A stretch of 45,273 nucleotides of DNA from Geobacteraceae bacterium (GTDB taxonomy: Bacteria; Desulfobacterota; Desulfuromonadia; Geobacterales; DSM-12255). Positions 1-9,106 of the stretch are shown here, piece after piece (the first letter of the stretch is position 1; every line of letters starts with the position of its first letter). The notes below the pieces were generated by a model. That model was not told where the DNA came from. It saw nothing but the letters and a program-made list of their open reading frames with translations, and ran no database searches. The stretch lies in contig JACABD010000031.1 in NCBI GenBank assembly GCA_013377075.1, forward strand, positions 1 to 45,273. The letters are read 5' to 3'. The translations under genes and the position numbers were made by a program.

Positions 1-2135
1 ACTTCCGCACCATCGCCGTTCTCTGTGCCGTGCCCAGTGAACGGTACAACATAGGGTTCGCCTTCCAGGATGACACTCTTCCTGAAGTCAAGATTCCCGC
101 CTGTCATCCGCTTCAATGTCGCCTGGCGATCCAGCGAGAACTCGGCATTGTGGACGATGTAGGCTCTCGGAAGTGCATCCTTGTTTTCATAGATGCTGTA
201 TCCGGAAGTTCGCATGATGGGTACATACCTCTCCGGCTTCAGTTCACTGGCAGTTATTATGTAGCGGACGTTCAGAAAGTCTTCCAGGGGGCCACCTGGT
301 TCCCAGCGTTTCACATCCCACGGCCAGCCAGGACCATGTTTGGCTGCCATCTCTCCCTGCTGCCCCTGGTACAGCTCCTCGTAATGCTGATCGACCGGTT
401 GGTCGTAGCCGCCAACAGAGTCGATCCCGTAGGCGACGTTATAATTGGGTTCAAAAAGCCAGTCCGTCGCCAATATCCTGAACGGTTGTTTCTCGCGCCC
501 TTTCATCAACCGGACAGCCTCCAACTCGGGGAAAATCTTCCTTTCGTCCGCCAGGTAATTGTATCCCCTGCCGAGCACCGACAATTCCCCTCCGGAGATT
601 ATGATCATCGTCCACAGGACGATTCCGTGATGACGCTTCGACCTGATAACAGACAGACTCACCACGGCTACGGTGATCACCGAGGCGAGAGGGATATACG
701 ATTTTATCGCTCTGCCAGAAAATACGTTATTAAGAAGAAGGTTCAGAAACCCGTCTGCAGATGAAGAGCTCAATATTCCCTGATCGCCGAGAAACATCAT
801 CATCATGATCACGAAATACAGCACCAACGTCATAAGTAAAATGCCCAGTATGGCGTAGATGAACTTTCCCCTGAAACGCCGCACTGCCAGGAGTTCTCCA
901 AGAGTATCAAGCCCTTTCCCGGCCAGTATCGCCGCCAGGAACACACAAGGAAGTTTAAGTCTGCTGTTATTGGCCATGGAGAGAATCGGGAGATGGTTGA
1001 CCGCTTCAAAAACCGGCGTTCTCAAGGCAACGGCAAGACAAAAGATTGCCAGGAAGCCAATGATGAAAAATGTGCGTTCCCTGGAACAACCCAGCAACGA
1101 ACCAAAGGCAAGCGCAAAGGGGATGGTACCAAAATAGATGGCCTGTTCGCTGTAATTCTGGGTCAAGGAAAAGGGCCATATATAGTTCATGTCAAGGGGG
1201 TTACCAAAAAAATTCGGACATATCGCCGTGATGACGGTGCTCAGATGCGCCAGCCAATCCGGTGAATAGAGCAGGTTTGAACCGGCAACGACCAGAGACC
1301 TGCCTCCTTGTGCAAACGTCGCGCTCTGGAGCATGAAATCAACGAACGGAAAAAGCTGAATCGCACCCAACGCGACACCGAGACTGCCGGCAAGCACGAA
1401 CAGTCCGGCCATTTTCAGGACAGGAACCGACAGCTCCTTGCAAAGAAAGACTCTCGCCACGATATACAGTAGGAATATCAACCAGACATGAAAAGTTGTT
1501 TCAGGATGACCTCCCAATATGGCGGCCCCCATTCCTGCTCCGAGGATTGCGACCCTTGAGAAGGTGGGACGCCTTAGCAGCCGCTCTCCGGCCCACATCA
1601 TGAACGGTAGCCAGACCAGCACATTTGCGTGCGGGTGCCCCAGCCAAACCGTAAGCGGGCCTGAATATGTGAAGGTAATTGCCGCAAGCGTAGCTCCGGC
1701 GGCACTTATTCCCAGCTCGATGCAGAAAAGGCAGGTGAAGATTCCGGCAACAATCAGGTTGAAAAACACCCGGATTGTTGCCACTTTTCCCGCAGAAAGC
1801 GGACCTAATAGCAGATTCGGCGGATAAAACAGCCCGGACTGTGCATTGGCAACGAGCGGTTGGCCTGTATATATATGCGGGTTCCAGAGCGGCGTACGCC
1901 CCTCGGACTTGCGAACAGAGGCAGCCATACTCTGCCACATGTAAGTTGAGAGCTGATCGAAAAGAAGATCGTTCTGAGCAGGCCGTGGGGGGTCTGAGAA
2001 AAACTGGTTGGTAGTGGGCATATCACCAGGAACAATGACTTTGCCCTGAAATAGAGCTGGCCAGTAAAGAATCCCCGCAAGGAGAGCAGTCACCAGGGCT
2101 GACATAATAAAGGGGATAAACCATTTACAATTCAT
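1..2135 (-). CDS. YfhO-family polytopic membrane protein (partial, C-terminus beyond window)
   Basis: The reading frame is open from ATG 2135 to the window edge (711 codons seen, no stop), so the C-terminus is missing. A hydrophobic segment at about residues 7-27 is followed by an extracytoplasmic stretch with PLWNPHIYTGQPL and ANAQSGLFYPPNLL, the hallmark of YfhO-type (PF09586) proteins. About a dozen further membrane segments follow, and a soluble C-terminal part begins near residue 590 (YNYLADERKIFPELEAV). YfhO proteins are GT-C-like and are linked to glycosylation of surface polymers with lipid-linked sugars. The exact sugar cannot be read from sequence. The start overlaps the stop of the upstream glycosyltransferase gene (ATGA), so the two are probably translationally coupled. 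Family call is firm, reaction is inferred. Confidence 0.8.
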   Translation of the reverse strand, partial: MNCKWFIPFIMSALVTALLAGILYWPALFQGKVIVPGDMPTTNQFFSDPPRPAQNDLLFDQLSTYMWQSMAASVRKSEGRTPLWNPHIYTGQPLVANAQSGLFYPPNLLLGPLSAGKVATIRVFFNLIVAGIFTCLFCIELGISAAGATLAAITFTYSGPLTVWLGHPHANVLVWLPFMMWAGERLLRRPTFSRVAILGAGMGAAILGGHPETTFHVWLIFLLYIVARVFLCKELSVPVLKMAGLFVLAGSLGVALGAIQLFPFVDFMLQSATFAQGGRSLVVAGSNLLYSPDWLAHLSTVITAICPNFFGNPLDMNYIWPFSLTQNYSEQAIYFGTIPFALAFGSLLGCSRERTFFIIGFLAIFCLAVALRTPVFEAVNHLPILSMANNSRLKLPCVFLAAILAGKGLDTLGELLAVRRFRGKFIYAILGILLMTLVLYFVIMMMMFLGDQGILSSSSADGFLNLLLNNVFSGRAIKSYIPLASVITVAVVSLSVIRSKRHHGIVLWTMIIISGGELSVLGRGYNYLADERKIFPELEAVRLMKGREKQPFRILATDWLFEPNYNVAYGIDSVGGYDQPVDQHYEELYQGQQGEMAAKHGPGWPWDVKRWEPGGPLEDFLNVRYIITASELKPERYVPIMRTSGYSIYENKDALPRAYIVHNAEFSLDRQATLKRMTGGNLDFRKSVILEGEPYVVPFTGHGTENGDGAE

Positions 2136-3262
2136 TCAAGTGCCTTGTCTGCTATCCGGGTGACTAAATCGTCCCACCTGAAATCCTGTGCACGGTTGAA
2201 ACCGTTGGCTCTGAGAGATGCAACCCTTTCTGGAGACCGAAGCATCGCCAAAATCTTCAGAGACAGCTCATTATGGTTGCCTGGCTCGAAAAAAATAATA
2301 TCCTCGTTGTCGTTGCCGATTTCAGCAATTCCTGCCAGCTTTGATGAGATAACGCAGGTTGAAGAGGCCCAGTATTCGAGCAACTTGAGAGTAGTGACCA
2401 CCCGGTTGGGCAGGCTGTCTCGCCTGGGGATTATGCCGATGCCGACATCCTCCAGGTATCTGCGTGCCGACTGGCAGTCCAGTTGCCCTGTAAAGATGCA
2501 GGACTCTATCACTCCCAGCTCCAGTGCAAGTTTCTTTACTCTGGGAAGTTCTCTTCCGTCGCCGACAATGTAGCAGCGAACCTGAGGAAACTCACGCAGT
2601 ACATCGTGTAACGATCTGATCAGGACATCGACACCATGCTGTTTGTCAACAAGCCCGAGATGTATGATGTTGAAGAAATAATCCTGTCCCTTTGCCGATG
2701 AAATCCTGTCCAGCTCCGCACCATCATAGACAACCTCGATTTTTCCGGCTGCTACACCTTTACTTACAAGCAGCTCCTTGAAGCAGTTAGTGGCAACTGT
2801 TATGGAATCAGCTTCGCGTATTATCCAGTACTCAAAATAAAGAAGTGCTGAAGTGAGAAATTTTTCAGCAGCGGTTCTCTCCCCCATCAGAATATACTCC
2901 GAATGGATATCTGTTATGTCCAGAGAGAATTTGAACCGGTACCATTTTCGCAAGAAAGGGACAATGGCAGCGGCAATCGTATTATGAACGAATACAACAT
3001 CCGCCCAGCCTGCATGGCTGATGATCTTTTTACATAACCTTACGTTGAATTTTATCGAACTGAGTATCTGGGAACGCTGCTTTCTTGGCGCAGCAAGCGA
3101 TTCAGCCGGTATCCCGTTGATCTTCGCTGCATCATCTGCCGGGGCAACGATGATCACCTCATGACCTCTCCGCACGAACTCCTCTGCAGTTTTTAAGGTC
3201 CGCGTCCCTCCACCCCCCAGTATCGGCTGAAGAGAATCATGCGTTGTGACGATAATATTCAT
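2132..3262 (-). CDS. Glycosyltransferase family 4 (GT-B)
   Basis: A cytoplasmic retaining glycosyltransferase of 376 residues, the usual GT4 length. The N-terminal acceptor domain begins MNIIVTTHDSLQPILGGGGT, with the glycine-rich loop near residues 16-20. The C-terminal donor domain starts around residue 195 (FFNIIHLGLVDKQHGVDVLI). The late stretch RVVTTLKLLEYWASSTCVISS occupies the place of the conserved nucleotide-sugar binding helix with its glutamate. It would transfer a sugar from an NDP-sugar to a lipid-linked glycan; donor and acceptor are unknown. Its stop overlaps the start of the YfhO-type gene. Upstream lie about 600 bases with only broken reading frames, so it may have its own promoter there. 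Confidence 0.85.
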   Translation of the reverse strand: MNIIVTTHDSLQPILGGGGTRTLKTAEEFVRRGHEVIIVAPADDAAKINGIPAESLAAPRKQRSQILSSIKFNVRLCKKIISHAGWADVVFVHNTIAAAIVPFLRKWYRFKFSLDITDIHSEYILMGERTAAEKFLTSALLYFEYWIIREADSITVATNCFKELLVSKGVAAGKIEVVYDGAELDRISSAKGQDYFFNIIHLGLVDKQHGVDVLIRSLHDVLREFPQVRCYIVGDGRELPRVKKLALELGVIESCIFTGQLDCQSARRYLEDVGIGIIPRRDSLPNRVVTTLKLLEYWASSTCVISSKLAGIAEIGNDNEDIIFFEPGNHNELSLKILAMLRSPERVASLRANGFNRAQDFRWDDLVTRIADKALE

Positions 3263-3332
3263 GACGTTTTAACCATAGGCAGTCCAATGGGCTGTACTTC
3301 AGTACACCCAGATGATAGTCCAAAGGTGTTGC

Positions 3333-3871
3333 CTAGTCAGCTGCAGCAAGGTAGACAAATCGTTTCAGACTGCGGCTCATATCCAGTGAAATGCTCATCG
3401 AAAAGCGGGTGAAAATATTCTTCAGTAGATCATTTACGGCACAGTATCCCTTCAGCACAGCACATTCAGTCAGATCGAGCCGGGATACGGAACAAATAGA
3501 AATATCCGCCTTGGCATTGATATTGAGTTTGATGATTTTATCCAGATGATCGGCTGTCTCACCCGGCGATTCGATGTGCATATAACCAGCTGGGGACGAA
3601 GCTGCGCAATTTACCGGATAAGCGGCTTATATGTTGTGCCGTAAAGATAACCGGTTTCACCCACCTCTCTCTCCCTGGCAGCAGAAAGCGCATAAGTGCC
3701 CTGGCGATCAAAGATATCCTTTCACAGATCGACAAATAATTTCCGTATGGGAGTTTACCTCGCTGGAAAAGATAAAGAATTGTTTATCCAAGCAAACGAT
3801 ATGCCACTTAAGACAAGCAACAGATAATCAAATGTGCCCGTTCTGGAAAACGGTATCTGGAGGATCAGTTA
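3333..3871 (-). pseudogene. Decayed coding remnant between two glycan genes
   Basis: The 614 bases between flanking genes (3263-3877) hold no intact gene. On the minus strand three open stretches follow one another in different frames. The first, about 3773-3870, contains FDYLLLVLSGISFAW, which is membrane-like. The second ends at TGA 3559 and contains ALMRFLLPGRERWVKPVIF. The third is an 82-codon ORF at 3333-3581 starting MHIESPGETADHLDKI. None has a good Shine-Dalgarno. Consecutive coding-like pieces in shifted frames suggest a degraded gene, perhaps another membrane or glycosyltransferase gene, but I do not recognise the family. The alternative is a non-coding spacer with a small hypothetical gene at 3333-3581. 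Confidence 0.3.
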
Positions 3872-3877
3872 ATTATA

Positions 3878-5656
3878 CTAATCTTTCGATAAGGAAAAAT
3901 TTTTCTGCAACAGGGAAATGTTCCACAAAGGCTTCACTGAACCGGAAAACACCTTAATCAAATGATAATTTTCAAAATCCCAGTCCGACAAGTTGCATGC
4001 ATAGTCAACACCGAAACCAAGGCTGGCGAACTCCCCCATTTCCCGTGAAAGAATGATTATATAATCAGGCTTGTTTGCCTGTAGTTCGGCAAGAACGGTA
4101 TGTTCCTCTTCAGGAGAATCGATCTCCGGCGGAATAAAGTTGTAATGGTCAATCGGAAGTTTCAACCCGGTAAAGTAATTAAGTGAAATCCCTTCGGGGA
4201 ATACGACTACCGTAGATCCTGCCAACAGCCTTTTATCATATACATATTTAAAAAAAGCATTCAGCGCTTCCGCCCGTCCTGTAGGGAAATCATACATACG
4301 ACCTTTTGGCGTTTCAATCAGGCTGGTCATATTTCCGTAAGCATCCCACGAATTGATGCCAAAACGAAGCAGTATGGCTACAGCAATAAGGGCAAATGAA
4401 TAGGCGACATGTCTGGGGTAAATGGACATCTGACGAAATCTGTGACAAAACAGATATGCAATGAAAATATATGATGGCACTACCAGGTAAAATCCGTACC
4501 AGTTCGGTGAATAATTGAAAAATATCCTTGGCGACAGAGAAACGACAAAGAGAGACAAAAGGGTTAATACGCCTCTTCTTTCACAAAGCACTCCATAGAT
4601 AAAGACCAGCAGAGCAATTACTGGCAATGCCGCAAAAAGTGAACTATCCGCCCATTTCCATAATAGAATGGCATAGACCGCAGCGGCCAAGGCCTCAACA
4701 ACTACTTGCCAAAAGCGGCCCTTCAATTGCATGGAGGATCTCCCTCCGAACAAAACCACAATAGAGATTAACAGCGTAATCTTACCCAATGCCTTTAGTT
4801 GCATGAAGAACCCGGCAGGCAGACAATCGGCACCGGAAACCTTGGCAAAGAAATCTGACGCAGAGTTATTATGCCAAAACCTTCCCAGATTTTCATGGAT
4901 CAAGGCATGTTCCCCAGCATTCCGGGCATAAAACAGATAAACAAAAAAGCCCCCGAGTAAAAACCCGATACCTAAGATTTGCGGTATCGACTTCAACGTT
5001 CTGGAATGCAGCACTGCTGCGACAAGATGTACAATCAGAATTGCAAAACCGACTTCGCTCTTGGTTCCCAATGCCGCAAACAGGAAACCGACACTAAGCC
5101 ACCAATCGGTCCGGGAACAGCCGTAAAATTGAAATCTGAGCAGATAGAAAAGTGCCCAAAGTGCAAAGGAAATACTGAAAATTGCTGCATACGAATAGGG
5201 AAGGACAAAATCACATCCCCAGGTAGACCAGGCGAACATGCTCAAAACCAGAAAGAACAGCATGCTCCAGAAAGCGGTCCACTCATCACCTACCAGTCTG
5301 CCCAGACAATAGAGCGCTGCAAGAACGGATACGCCTGTCAAAATTCCGACAAGCGAAAAAACGACAAGAGAATCGCCTGTCACAGCTACAATTGCGGAAA
5401 GAAGGTACGGAGTCACCGGCCCATAATTGTACAGGACATTCCGGTACAGCAAGTCCCCGGAAAGAAGTCGCCCCGGAACATAAAGATCACGTCCCAGGTC
5501 AATTATCGGATCCCCCCACTTCTCAAATGAATGGGAAAATAGCAGAATGGCAATACAGGCAAGAATGGCCCAGGGAAGAATTTTTCTCAGGGTGGTTTCC
5601 TGATGCAGGTTAAAAATGGAATTCGATTTTATCTCAGTCGCGTTTTTAAACAGCAT
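3878..5656 (-). CDS. GT-C-like polytopic membrane glycosyltransferase (GT39-like)
   Basis: This 592-residue integral membrane protein has about ten hydrophobic segments and a soluble C-terminal domain of roughly 150 residues. The first extracytoplasmic loop carries an acidic motif (IIDLGRDLYVPGRLLSGDLLY, D53 to D57) followed by YNYGPVTPYL, the layout of GT39/PMT-type enzymes that use polyprenyl-phosphate sugars. It starts at ATG 5656 with an AAGGTG box just upstream. It is probably a periplasmic-side glycosyltransferase of the surface glycan; the sugar is unknown. An upstream gap of 67 bases to the TMTC-like gene fits one operon. The GT-C fold is inferred from topology and the acidic loop, not from a named domain hit. 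Confidence 0.7.
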   Translation of the reverse strand: MLFKNATEIKSNSIFNLHQETTLRKILPWAILACIAILLFSHSFEKWGDPIIDLGRDLYVPGRLLSGDLLYRNVLYNYGPVTPYLLSAIVAVTGDSLVVFSLVGILTGVSVLAALYCLGRLVGDEWTAFWSMLFFLVLSMFAWSTWGCDFVLPYSYAAIFSISFALWALFYLLRFQFYGCSRTDWWLSVGFLFAALGTKSEVGFAILIVHLVAAVLHSRTLKSIPQILGIGFLLGGFFVYLFYARNAGEHALIHENLGRFWHNNSASDFFAKVSGADCLPAGFFMQLKALGKITLLISIVVLFGGRSSMQLKGRFWQVVVEALAAAVYAILLWKWADSSLFAALPVIALLVFIYGVLCERRGVLTLLSLFVVSLSPRIFFNYSPNWYGFYLVVPSYIFIAYLFCHRFRQMSIYPRHVAYSFALIAVAILLRFGINSWDAYGNMTSLIETPKGRMYDFPTGRAEALNAFFKYVYDKRLLAGSTVVVFPEGISLNYFTGLKLPIDHYNFIPPEIDSPEEEHTVLAELQANKPDYIIILSREMGEFASLGFGVDYACNLSDWDFENYHLIKVFSGSVKPLWNISLLQKNFSLSKD

Positions 5657-5723
5657 CAGTTAAAACACCTTTTAACGTATTTTCCATCACTTCTGAGCAA
5701 CATAAATTGCACTAATCATATAA

Positions 5724-7388
5724 TTAAAACCAGTCCAGCGGAGGGGGATTTGCTCCGGCACGACGGAGATCTTCTTTGGACTCTGCAACTTTTCCCAAGG
5801 CTTCAAGTGCCCGGGCACGTTGTTGGAAATAGGTCGGATGGGGGAAAAGCTCTATGGCCTTGTCAAAATCAGCTACGGCTTCGGCATAGCGGCCGACGTC
5901 ACTCAGGGCAACACCCCTGAAAGCATAAAGGTTATAGATTTTATTCAATAAGTTCGCTCCTTCCGCAATCCTGATTGCTTCGGTAAAATCCTCGATGGCA
6001 GCCGCGGCTCTGCCATTGATAAGGGAAAACACCCCGCGATCGGCATACGCCCGCCCAACCGGCCTGATTTCAATGACTCTCGACCAGAAACTGCCGGTGT
6101 CTTTCCAGACATTTATCAATTTCAAGGTAATACCAACGTTGAGTGCCAAAAAAACAGCGCATATCCCGACCAAGGCTGCTGCGCAGCGCCTGCTCCCCTT
6201 AGCCAGCAATCTCTCTACAAGCAGGCCCAGTGCCGCAGCAGCAGCTATGGCAGGGGCTATCGCCGGGAGGTAGGTATATCGTGCCGCCAGGGCGATGTCG
6301 TCTCCTGCCTGGACAAAGGCCAGCATCGGCAAGAGCACGATCACAAAAGCGAACCAGGTTGCCGCAACCGGCCTTGGCTGCCGCTTCCAGAGCAGATACA
6401 GGGTAATAACGGCCACAACTGCCGTTTTCACAAGATAACTGGTAGGTAGTGGTTTGGTAAGAACTACATAGGGGCTAATATTAACTGGATAGAGCGTCAG
6501 TCGGCAATATTCAAAAATCGCATTTCCGGAAGCAAGCACTCTTACATAAAAGGGGAGATCCTGCATGGAACTCAGCATCTTCTCTTCGGCCGCAAAATAG
6601 ATGGTCGCAAGAGTGATGCATGCCGCAACGCCAAAAAAAGGAACCTTTTCGACCAGCAGCGGCAGCAGCTTTCCTTTGCCGAATCGTCCGAGAGGATACC
6701 AGTCAAGCAGGAGCAGAATGACCGGCAGGGTAACACTCACCTGCTTCGCCATCAAAGACAGGACAAAAAACCCCAGAGCCAGGAGATACCGAAACTGGTC
6801 CACCCCGGCGCCTGACTCTTTCCTCCGCACAAAATCGAGATAAACCAGAAGTGCGGTAAGCGTAAAAAAGCCATTCAGCACATCCTTGCGCTCGGCTACC
6901 CAGGCAACCGATTCCACTCTGAGAGGATGAAGCCCCCAAAACAAACCCGCCAGCAGAAGCATGGCAGAATACCATTGAACCGATGAGAGTTGAGATGAAC
7001 CGATGAGGGTTGAGAAATCCTCTCCTTCCCCCCTCATCCCTCGTCCCTGGGCCCTCATCAGTCTGTCACTAACATGCACCACAAGACCGGCATTAATAGC
7101 GTGCAACAGCACATTCGTCAGGTGATAACCGGCCGGATTTGTCCCCCAGATATGGTAGTCGACAGCAAAAGAGAGATAGGTAAGAGGGAGCCAGCCACCG
7201 AGATGGGCTTCAGTAAACAGCCGGTAGAGAGTGCTGAAATCGAGATTTTTTATGAATGGGTTATTCGCAACATAGAAGGGGTCGTCGAGATTGATAAAAC
7301 CGCACGATAACGAGCCGAGATAGGAAAGCAGCGTGACTATCCCGACAATCACTGCAATCCGGCAGGCTGTTTTTTCGTTTTTATTCAC
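5724..7388 (-). CDS. TMTC-like membrane glycosyltransferase with C-terminal TPR repeats
   Basis: The protein (554 residues) has a polytopic GT-C-like part followed by tetratricopeptide repeats at about residues 435-554 (for example YAEAVADFDKAIELFPHPTY). The first loop has the conserved acidic pair in GFINLDDPFYVANNP (D35, D36), and a later loop has HPLRVESVAWVAERKDVL (about 154-171), both typical of the TMTC-like O-mannosyltransferase relatives common in delta-proteobacteria. It starts with GTG at 7388 behind a GGAG box. Between residues about 109 and 138 there is a low-complexity insertion (RAQGRGMRGEGE and a doubled LIGSS/LSS motif) encoded by short DNA repeats. It probably glycosylates a periplasmic acceptor; the TPRs would bind protein partners. 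Confidence 0.8.
   Translation of the reverse strand: MNKNEKTACRIAVIVGIVTLLSYLGSLSCGFINLDDPFYVANNPFIKNLDFSTLYRLFTEAHLGGWLPLTYLSFAVDYHIWGTNPAGYHLTNVLLHAINAGLVVHVSDRLMRAQGRGMRGEGEDFSTLIGSSQLSSVQWYSAMLLLAGLFWGLHPLRVESVAWVAERKDVLNGFFTLTALLVYLDFVRRKESGAGVDQFRYLLALGFFVLSLMAKQVSVTLPVILLLLDWYPLGRFGKGKLLPLLVEKVPFFGVAACITLATIYFAAEEKMLSSMQDLPFYVRVLASGNAIFEYCRLTLYPVNISPYVVLTKPLPTSYLVKTAVVAVITLYLLWKRQPRPVAATWFAFVIVLLPMLAFVQAGDDIALAARYTYLPAIAPAIAAAAALGLLVERLLAKGSRRCAAALVGICAVFLALNVGITLKLINVWKDTGSFWSRVIEIRPVGRAYADRGVFSLINGRAAAAIEDFTEAIRIAEGANLLNKIYNLYAFRGVALSDVGRYAEAVADFDKAIELFPHPTYFQQRARALEALGKVAESKEDLRRAGANPPPLDWF
6976..7015. repeat. 20-bp tandem duplication inside the TMTC-like gene
   Basis: Two adjacent 20-base units (6976-6995 and 6996-7015) share the pattern TGAACCGATGAGRGTTGAGA and differ at one base. 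They are followed at about 7021-7060 by a purine/pyrimidine-biased stretch made of CTCATCC, CTCGTCC and CTCATC-like words. The 20-base unit is not a multiple of three, but the gene stays open through the whole block. This is the DNA source of the odd loop in the encoded membrane protein. Confidence 0.8.
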
Positions 7389-7455
7389 AATCGCTCCGCA
7401 CTAAAGATTATTGATCATGACTTGACTATTATTAATTTATGCCTTCCTCATTCTA

Positions 7456-8814
7456 TCAATAATGCTTTTGATATACCTGTATAAACCCGTCTTGGAAACT
7501 ACTTAATGGCACCCATCCATTATTTGCATCGTCCAGCGATGCCTTATGGATACCCCATCGTTCTGAATATTGTGCATCCCAAACAGCAATTGTTCCGACA
7601 GGAAGCTTGCTTAGTTCAACAACTTCTGTCCAGTCTTTTCCTTCCTGCCATGGGAGATCAAAGTAATAGTGAAACCACACAAACGTTGATACGACCCGAC
7701 TACCTTTGTATGGATATTTTTTCAGCCAGTCAGATGCTTCCATGGCAGCTATTGACGTATAGTCAGCAGGATACGGGCGGCTGGCCCCTCCATATCCTAT
7801 CGTGACCACGAAAACAGCACAAGTCGCGGCCCACCCGATGAAACGTGCAGTACGGTTATCAGCGTTAAAGATCCTTTGAAGAAATTTCAGCAACCATTCG
7901 AAACCGATAGCAGCGAATAGGGCAATCCCGGGGGCCAGGGGGAGTAGAAAGAAACCGTACCCCCCTGAAGCAAACAACCCGAATCTGAAAATAATGACAT
8001 GTAAAAGCAAATATACCGGATACATCACAACCAACAGTAATCTTTCCCGTACGCGAACCGATGCCAGCCAGCCGAGAAAAGCGAAAAAAAGCACAAAAGG
8101 ATTAACATAAGCAAAAAGAGATGGGGCAAAATGCAGCCACCCGCCATGGCCATAAAAATCGGTTGGCTTAATATCGCTGAACAAGGTGAACGCCGGCTCG
8201 TGATAAACAGACAAATAGAGCAGATTGAAGATTACAGCAGGGGTGGTCGTTATCGCCAGACATCGCCAGTTACGCTTGTAGACGAGGTAAATTGCCCAGA
8301 GCCCTGCAAGGGCAATTCCTTCGTGACGTATGTACATCAAAGAGCCAAAGACGATACTTGCCCAGACAGCTTTATTGTACTGAGCCAGTAATATCCCCAG
8401 AACAAGAAACAGGCTGAACGGAATTTCCGTGATGGCAAAATAGCTCAACCCGGCAAACCACGGCTGGGCCCATACCAAGACAGCGACTACAAGCAGGTTC
8501 TTAATTTTCAACTGCCTGGCTGTCTGTACTGTCAAAATTGCTATAATAGCTGTCAAACCTACAGAAAAGAGTCTTGAAGTCAATAGCCCATACTTTGCCG
8601 GGACCAAATAAATCAAGGTATTCAGCGGCCTTCCCCACAAATCAAGCAATAATCGGGGATAGTCCCATGAATGCTTTGCTATTAGAATATGGCCAATCTC
8701 GTCATGGGTAAGAGCCCCATCGGACATGCAGCATAAATATATCGAAAAAATTATCCCGGTAACAAAGATCATTACCATAACTACCTTATGAACAATTTTT
8801 TCATCCCAACGCAT
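7456..8814 (-). CDS. GT39-like polytopic membrane protein
   Basis: A 452-residue integral membrane protein with about ten hydrophobic segments. The first loop after transmembrane segment 1 reads SDGALTHDEIGHILIA (D38, E39), the acidic pair expected in GT-C/GT39 enzymes that use lipid-phosphate sugars. A short soluble C-terminal domain starts near residue 370 (PYPADYTSIAAMEASDWLKKYP). It starts at ATG 8814 with AGGAG nine bases upstream, and is the first gene of the leftward operon beginning at the divergent region 8815-9106. A periplasmic-side sugar transferase is likely; substrate unknown. Confidence 0.7.
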   Translation of the reverse strand: MRWDEKIVHKVVMVMIFVTGIIFSIYLCCMSDGALTHDEIGHILIAKHSWDYPRLLLDLWGRPLNTLIYLVPAKYGLLTSRLFSVGLTAIIAILTVQTARQLKIKNLLVVAVLVWAQPWFAGLSYFAITEIPFSLFLVLGILLAQYNKAVWASIVFGSLMYIRHEGIALAGLWAIYLVYKRNWRCLAITTTPAVIFNLLYLSVYHEPAFTLFSDIKPTDFYGHGGWLHFAPSLFAYVNPFVLFFAFLGWLASVRVRERLLLVVMYPVYLLLHVIIFRFGLFASGGYGFFLLPLAPGIALFAAIGFEWLLKFLQRIFNADNRTARFIGWAATCAVFVVTIGYGGASRPYPADYTSIAAMEASDWLKKYPYKGSRVVSTFVWFHYYFDLPWQEGKDWTEVVELSKLPVGTIAVWDAQYSERWGIHKASLDDANNGWVPLSSFQDGFIQVYQKHY

Positions 8815-8859
8815 AGCGTCTCCTGCTTTTCATAATAACTGCGTGTAACACATTGTCAG

Positions 8860-8883
8860 CGATTCGTACATCGATTCGTACAT
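8860..8883. repeat. 12-bp tandem repeat in divergent control region
   Basis: Two perfect adjacent copies of CGATTCGTACAT (8860-8871 and 8872-8883) lie about 45 bases upstream of the leftward gene that starts at 8814. The position between divergent genes would suit an operator, but no known regulator site is recognised. Confidence 0.7.
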
Positions 8884-8967
8884 AACTACTAGCTCAATAG
8901 TACTGAACAGATAAGCTTCCTTGGATTGGCCGGCGGCTCCCTCTTCTCTGCGTCTCAGGAGTTTATG

Positions 8968-8996
8968 TTGACGTTTTTTGAATGCTTGTTTACAAC
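8968..8996 (+). promoter_or_regulatory. Candidate sigma-70-type promoter for the rightward operon
   Basis: TTGACG at 8968-8973 and TACAAC at 8991-8996 are separated by 17 bases, a good -35 and a moderate -10. They lie 110 bases before the start at 9107, in the 292-base divergent spacer 8815-9106. The rest of the spacer holds only the 12-bp repeat and no gene I can support. The call rests on consensus match alone. Confidence 0.35.
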
Positions 8997-9106
8997 ATAA
9001 AACAGATTACATAATCCTATCATCACAGCAGGAGTAAAGAGTTAGCAAAGCTGATTTGAATCAGGTATAGCAAAAAAACGCCAACAAGAAGCAAAAACAG
9101 GATTGC

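Noticed and set aside
30-764. Long plus-strand open frame (244 codons) near the left edge
   Set aside because: It is antisense to the C-terminal half of the YfhO-type protein. It is rich in Arg, His and Pro with no domain, while the minus frame shows clear membrane segments.
1501-2080. Two minus-strand open frames within the first gene (1501-1938 and 1805-2080), suggesting a frameshift
   Set aside because: Translating from ATG 2135 gives one uninterrupted frame with the YfhO motif through this stretch, so these are shadow frames and there is no frameshift.
4979-5530. Plus-strand open frame of 183 codons
   Set aside because: Antisense to the GT-C-like gene at 3878-5656, Lys/Cys-rich composition, no start signal.
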